Shown in pieces: positions 13,576 through 17,059 of a DNA stretch of 17,059 nucleotides (the stretch's first letter is position 1; every line of letters begins with the position of its first letter). Location of the stretch: assembly GCA_934279105.1 (NCBI GenBank), contig CAKQWR010000020.1, positions 1 to 17,059 of the forward strand, in the 5' to 3' direction. Source of the DNA: an uncultured Oribacterium sp. (GTDB lineage Bacteria; Bacillota; Clostridia; Lachnospirales; Lachnospiraceae). A program made the translations under genes and the position numbers. Below the pieces are notes generated by a model. That model had not been told where the DNA came from. It did not search any database and saw nothing but the letters and a program-made list of their open reading frames with translations.

Positions 13576-13592
13576 TTCGTCCTTATATCTGA

Positions 13593-14570
13593 TTAGTATT
13601 CCATCTTCCACATATAACGGCGAACGCCAAGGTCATGACCTCTCTGATATGCAAACTCATCTGCAAGTGAGCGAAGAACAGCGCCTGCTACCAGTGGTGC
13701 AAAGTACTCTCTTACACTCTCCGCAATGCCGGTCATATCGAAGTCCTCACAATCAATCAGCATAATGCAATCAGAATATTTCTTACAGAAATTGTATGCT
13801 CTCTCATCCAGCGGTCTGGTAGAGCCGATGCCCTTCACGATGATAAATGGTACATCATAATCTGTCACCTCGAATGGGCCGTGGAAGTACTCACCACTAT
13901 GAATGCAACTCGAGTGGATCCACTGCATCTCCATCAGCAGGCAGATCGCGAAAGAATATGTCTCGCCATAGCAAGCGCCGCTGCCCATGGTGTAAATCAG
14001 CTTCTCTCTCTTATACTTCTTGCCCCACTCCTTCAGCTTATCAGCATACAGAGCCTTTGCCTTCTCGAGAACATCATTGATATTCTCTACAGATGCGATA
14101 CCTTCCTTATACTTATCGCACGGAGCAACTGCATCCAGAATACGGAAAACCAGAGAATATAATACAGCCTTATTCAAATCACTTGCATCTGCATCCTTGC
14201 CCCAGTCATAGTGAATCGGATATTCTGCTGCGTTCCAAAGTGGAGAATCTACAAGATTTGATAATGCAATCGTCGTTGCGCCCATAGATCTTGCCATCTC
14301 AGTTGCCTTTACAGTCTCTGGTGTATTACCGGAATGAGAACATGTAATAACGACAGAATCCTCGCCTAATGCCTTCGGCACTTCATGTACAAACTGGTTC
14401 GATGTATAGATACCTGACGGGATCTCCAGCTCCTTATCAAACATAAACTGTGCCGGCATCATAAATGCCTGGGAACCACCACATGCCACGAAATAGAAGT
14501 GGTTAATGTGCTTCTTTGCTGCAACGGCCGCAACGGCCTTGTTGATCTGATCAATGTGCTCCTGCTTCAT
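13593..14570 (-). CDS. frlB: Fructosamine-6-phosphate deglycase (SIS domain)
   Basis: FrlB cleaves 6-phosphofructose-amines to glucose 6-phosphate and the free amine or amino acid. The 325-residue product has two SIS domains. In the first, YFVACGGSQAF (26-36) and CSHSGNTPETVKA (77-89) form the sugar-phosphate site. In the second, IYTMGSGACYGETYS (192-206) precedes SGEYFHGPFEVTD (225-237), whose Glu is in the region of the catalytic acid/base. The end, VRRYMWKMEY, matches the Bacillus FrlB ending as I recall it. The start at 14570 (MKQEHI) has GGAGGA 7 nt upstream; the frame extends 11 codons further without a ribosome site. It is the first gene of the operon, about 55 nt after the predicted transcription start. 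Confidence 0.92.
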   Translation of the reverse strand: MKQEHIDQINKAVAAVAAKKHINHFYFVACGGSQAFMMPAQFMFDKELEIPSGIYTSNQFVHEVPKALGEDSVVITCSHSGNTPETVKATEMARSMGATTIALSNLVDSPLWNAAEYPIHYDWGKDADASDLNKAVLYSLVFRILDAVAPCDKYKEGIASVENINDVLEKAKALYADKLKEWGKKYKREKLIYTMGSGACYGETYSFAICLLMEMQWIHSSCIHSGEYFHGPFEVTDYDVPFIIVKGIGSTRPLDERAYNFCKKYSDCIMLIDCEDFDMTGIAESVREYFAPLVAGAVLRSLADEFAYQRGHDLGVRRYMWKMEY

Positions 14571-14611
14571 AATTATTCCTCCAAATTTGCCATAGTACTT
14601 CACTGATTTAA

Positions 14612-14645
14612 GACGTCTTATAATGTACTGTCATTATATAACGTC
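14612..14645. promoter_or_regulatory. Candidate FrlR operator: 14-bp imperfect inverted repeat over the frlB promoter
   Basis: The arms GACGTCTTATAATG (14612-14625) and CATTATATAACGTC (14632-14645) match as an inverted repeat at 12 of 14 positions around a 6-bp spacer. One arm overlaps the -10 box, the other lies just downstream of the expected start. The left arm also contains the palindrome AAGACGTCTT (14610-14619). The placement fits repression by the GntR/UTRA protein of the operon; binding is inferred. Confidence 0.6.
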
Positions 14646-14661
14646 ATACAGCAACGGTCAA
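14633..14661 (-). promoter_or_regulatory. Sigma-70-type promoter of the frl operon
   Basis: On the minus strand TTGACC (14661-14656) is followed after exactly 17 nt by a perfect TATAAT (14638-14633). Transcription would begin near 14626, leaving a leader of roughly 55 nt before the frlB ATG at 14570. No catabolite-response (cre-like) site was recognised in the neighbourhood. Confidence 0.75.
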
Positions 14662-14977
14662 TATATTTTTTGCAATTTCTCAAAGAACATTTCACGAAGC
14701 AGGTAGCTCAAAAATCGTCCATTGTATGCCTTCGACACATATTATCACCTTGCGGTATTCTTTTGCAATATGGTTTCACAAAAAATATGCTCTTTTTTCA
14801 CGTCGATCGCATATTTCCAGCGCGTTATTATTCCTTTTCGGCTGTAGCACTCGGTGATAATATAACCCAGAAATTTAACTGCCATAACTATATTTTATTC
14901 ATAAAACTTGATTTTCTGTAAAAGCGCATCCTGGGGAAATAATAGAATCCCAGAAGAAAAAAAGAATATGTAAAATC

Positions 14978-15092
14978 AAAAAGAGCCCATCGAGACAGCG
15001 GAATTTCCCCTTCATCTCCCCTCCAAGACGAAGTTCTTCATCAGGAAAGCATCTTCTTGCAAGGGGTCCACTGTCTCTCAGGCTCTTTTTTT
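14978..15092. repeat. 115-nt foldback element (possible structured RNA or MITE-like element)
   Basis: The ends AAAAAGAGCC (14978-14987) and GGCTCTTTTT (15081-15090) are exact inverse complements. Inside them GAGACAG (14992-14998) pairs with CTGTCTC (15071-15077), CCCCTT (15007-15012) with AAGGGG (15061-15066), TCC (15022-15024) with GGA (15044-15046), and GACGAA (15027-15032) with TTCATC (15037-15042). The last pairing has a G-U wobble only if the minus strand is the RNA, and a mismatch on the plus strand. T-runs flank the outer stem in both directions. No known RNA family was recognised. Confidence 0.6.
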
Positions 15093-15112
15093 CACTTTTC
15101 AAAATTAAAATT

Positions 15113-15148
15113 CGAAATGCTACTCCTCTGAGTGCAAGTTGCATTTCG
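15113..15148. repeat. Nested hairpin with repeated GCATTT motifs
   Basis: CGAAATGC (15113-15120) pairs with GCATTTCG (15141-15148), with an inner ACTC (15122-15125)/GAGT (15130-15133). A further related AGTAGCATTTAC sequence follows at about 15160-15171. Function unknown. Confidence 0.5.
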
Positions 15149-15306
15149 TCTTACACAAGTAGCATTTACTTTTTCATATTGCATTACTTTTGCAATTCAG
15201 CTCTAGCTTCGCATCATTCGTCATTTCCATTTTCACTATATGTGCGTAGATGATATATTGGTATTAGGTATTTGGAAAATTGACGCAATACGGCTTAATA
15301 GCAGAA

Positions 15307-15360
15307 TTTGACATTAGCGGACTTTGACTATAATTTGCATCTCTATCATTTGACATTAGC
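15307..15360. repeat. Two direct copies of TTTGACATTAGC
   Basis: Exact copies lie at 15307-15318 and 15349-15360, 42 bp apart (about four helical turns). A degenerate copy TTAACATTAAC is at 15390-15400 and an exact inverted 11-mer (GCTAATGTCAA) at 15457-15467 inside the foldback. They look like binding sites, or TTGACA boxes of weak promoters; TATAAT at 15329-15334 follows the first copy with a short 15-bp spacing. Confidence 0.6.
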
Positions 15361-15406
15361 ATTTCACACAATACAGAAAATATTCCAAATTAACATTAAC
15401 TAAAAT

Positions 15407-15502
15407 AAGGCTTTTGACACAATAAGCTTATATATTTAGAAATGACATTATATATTGCTAATGTCAATTTCTATCATCCAGCGCTATTGTGTCAAAAGCC
15501 TT
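15407..15502. repeat. 96-nt foldback with perfect 18-bp arms and inner stem
   Basis: The arm AAGGCTTTTGACACAATA (15407-15424) is the exact inverse complement of TATTGTGTCAAAAGCCTT (15485-15502). Within the loop TAGAAATGACATTA (15437-15450) pairs with TAATGTCAATTTCTA (15459-15473), differing by one extra base. No coding sequence lies inside. Options are a small non-autonomous mobile element, a structured RNA, or an unusual terminator for the MATE gene; no clear T-run supports the last. Confidence 0.8.
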
Positions 15503-15681
15503 CATTAACAAGCTCTTTCGGCCTATACCTATTTCAAATTATAATGTCTTTTTCGATTGAGTCCTGTTATTGCGAAAATATCAAATACCACGTCGACTTT
15601 GGTGCCCCAAGTACGCAAGGGATGAATGCATTTTCTTTCTAAGTCCCGTTATCACGAACATACCAAGCATCTTTTTCCCTT

Positions 15682-17046
15682 CTACTTCCCTTCTCTCTTC
15701 ATCACACGCCGCACCATAAACATGCAGTAAAACATCGCAAGTCCCCAGGCGAATGGGTTTGAGAGGCAGATGCCGAGGTAGCCGAGGCTGGTCTTGATGG
15801 CGAGGAGGCCGCCGAGACTTCGTCCGATCAGCTCGCCGACACCGGAGATGATGGCCTGCATGCTGTAGCCGAGGCCCTGCAGTGTGTTGCGGAAAATCAT
15901 GAGAAGTCCATGGAAACAGAACAGCAGGCTCATGACGGCGAGGTACTGAATCGCACCGGCCGTCACTGCCGGATCTGCATCGCCGAGCACGAGGCCAACC
16001 GCATATGGCTTCATAAAGAAAATCACCACCCAGGCCAGCACGCAGTAGATGAGTTGCACCATGCAGCCATCCTTGATCCCCTGTCGGATACGGTCATTCC
16101 GTCTCGCGCCGTGATTCTGCCCGACGTAGGTCGCCATCGCCATGCCGACACTCTCCATCGGCAGTGTGAACATCTGCCGGATTTTCTCACCCGCTGTCTG
16201 CGCTGCAACCGCCGTCGTGCCGAGCAGGTTGATGGCATCCTGCATGATGACCGCGCCGATCGCCGAAACAGAGTATTCAAATCCCATTGGGAGGCCAATG
16301 TAGGCGAGCCGCATGCAGTGCTCTCCCGACACGAGACGAGCCCCATGACGGAACGATAACTTCTCATGCCGCGCCGTTCTCGTAAAAAACCAGAACGCAC
16401 AGAGTCCGCCGCTCACCAGCTGACTGAACACCGTCGCGATGGCTGCACCATCCACACCCATGCCGAATGGTACGATGAGCAGATAGTCCAGCACGATATT
16501 CAGGATACTCGCGATGAGAAGGAAGTAGAACGGATGCTTCGAGTCACCCATCGCGCGCAGTACACTGGAACCGTAATTATACAGCACTGTCGCAGGGATA
16601 CCGATGAAGATGATGCGGATATAGAGTACGGCATCCGCATACAGCTCAACAGGTGTATGAATAAGTGCAAGCAGTGGTCCCGCCATCAGGGTTGTAAAGA
16701 TGGTGAAGATGACACTCAGAATCACACAGAGTAGTGCGCCATTACACAGATATTTCCGAAGTCCATCCTGATCCTTCGCACCAAATTTCTCCGCAACCGG
16801 AATACCGAAACCGACGCAGGCCCCCTGCACGAAGCCGAGGATAAGGAAGTTCAGCGAGTAGGTCGTACCGACCGCACCGAGTGCATTGCTTCCGAGACAG
16901 CGGCCGACGATAACCGTATCAACGAAGCTGTAGAGCTGCTGAAACAGGGTGCCGAGCACCAGTGGAAACGCAAAACGTAAAATCTGAACCAGAGGTTTTC
17001 CGGTCGTCAGGTCTGTGACACCGGAGGAACGTGTTTCTGCTGCCAT
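15682..17046 (-). CDS. MATE-family multidrug/cation antiporter
   Basis: This 454-residue inner-membrane protein of the MATE family (NorM/DinF type) uses a Na+ or H+ gradient to export small organic molecules. It has about twelve transmembrane helices in two related halves. The first half opens with ILRFAFPLVLGTLFQQLYSF followed by VDTVIVGRCLGSNALGAVG, the family's most conserved segment; the second half has AYIGLPMGFEYSVSAIGAVI and the YVGQNHGARRNDRI loop. Length and topology are normal and the gene is complete; AAAGGAG stands just before the ATG at 17046, at the very edge of the window. Its G+C is higher than in the intergenic DNA that follows. The exported substrate cannot be predicted. It does not appear to be part of the frl operon, from which it is separated by 1 kb. 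Confidence 0.95.
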   Translation of the reverse strand: MAAETRSSGVTDLTTGKPLVQILRFAFPLVLGTLFQQLYSFVDTVIVGRCLGSNALGAVGTTYSLNFLILGFVQGACVGFGIPVAEKFGAKDQDGLRKYLCNGALLCVILSVIFTIFTTLMAGPLLALIHTPVELYADAVLYIRIIFIGIPATVLYNYGSSVLRAMGDSKHPFYFLLIASILNIVLDYLLIVPFGMGVDGAAIATVFSQLVSGGLCAFWFFTRTARHEKLSFRHGARLVSGEHCMRLAYIGLPMGFEYSVSAIGAVIMQDAINLLGTTAVAAQTAGEKIRQMFTLPMESVGMAMATYVGQNHGARRNDRIRQGIKDGCMVQLIYCVLAWVVIFFMKPYAVGLVLGDADPAVTAGAIQYLAVMSLLFCFHGLLMIFRNTLQGLGYSMQAIISGVGELIGRSLGGLLAIKTSLGYLGICLSNPFAWGLAMFYCMFMVRRVMKREGK

Positions 17047-17059
17047 AAAAACTCCTTTT

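Larger units (their letters stand above)
14662..15681. other. AT-rich 1-kb intergenic region with foldback structures and no credible gene
   Basis: Between the frl promoter and the 3' end of the MATE gene no open frame has both a ribosome site and a recognisable product. The region instead holds distant complementary 9-mers (ATTATCACC 14741-14749 and GGTGATAAT 14853-14861), a 115-nt foldback (14978-15092), a nested hairpin (15113-15148), repeated TTTGACATTAGC motifs (15307-15360) and a 96-nt foldback (15407-15502). No clear terminator for the MATE gene was found. Confidence 0.6.

Noticed and set aside
14899..15144. An 81-codon minus-strand frame over the foldback element
   Set aside because: It lacks a ribosome site and family resemblance, and the nested base pairing explains the sequence better.
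15910..16734. Plus-strand open frames inside the MATE gene
   Set aside because: They are antisense shadows of a well-supported membrane transporter gene and show no membrane segments or motifs.

Overview
The window looks like chromosome from a gut-type Bacillota, most likely a Lachnospiraceae-like Clostridia. The signs are strong AGGAGG-type ribosome binding sites, a fructosamine operon in the Bacillus gene order, a tRNA without encoded CCA, and mid-50% G+C genes mixed with clearly AT-rich accessory genes. This placement is an inference; no 16S or marker gene is present.

Left part (1-5524, all minus strand): a cluster with a defence or conflict flavour. It holds the 5' portion of a type I restriction specificity gene (hsdS, running off the left edge), a NADAR-family protein next to a small nucleoside-deoxyribosyltransferase-like protein, a nucleotidyltransferase/winged-helix pair organised like an AbiE (type IV) toxin-antitoxin system with repeats in its promoter, and an AAA ATPase with a DUF4143 C-terminus. 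Upstream of the ATPase is an array of five degenerate 18-bp direct repeats with a 32-33 bp period, then a 24-bp tandem duplication.

Middle (5941-7704): on the plus strand, a family-2 glycosyltransferase whose C-terminal part reads as a MarR-type winged-helix regulator, an unusual single-frame fusion. It converges on a tRNA-Ala(CGC) on the minus strand, with a shared bidirectional terminator. A 20-bp-period triple repeat and the terminator of the next operon follow.

Right part (7722-14661, minus strand): a seven-gene fructosamine (Amadori product) operon, transcribed frlB-frlO-frlN-frlM-frlD-PHP-frlR. It encodes a binding lipoprotein and two permeases (uptake), a PfkB kinase (phosphorylation), a SIS deglycase (cleavage to glucose 6-phosphate plus amine), a PHP-family phosphoesterase of unknown role, and a GntR/UTRA regulator as the last gene. 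A good sigma-70-type promoter with an overlapping 14-bp inverted repeat precedes frlB, and stem-loops flank the binding-protein gene. No transport ATPase is encoded here, so a shared MsmX-type ATPase elsewhere is expected.

Between frlB and the last gene lies about 1 kb of AT-rich DNA without a credible gene but with several foldback structures. The window ends with a complete MATE-family efflux transporter (15682-17046, minus).
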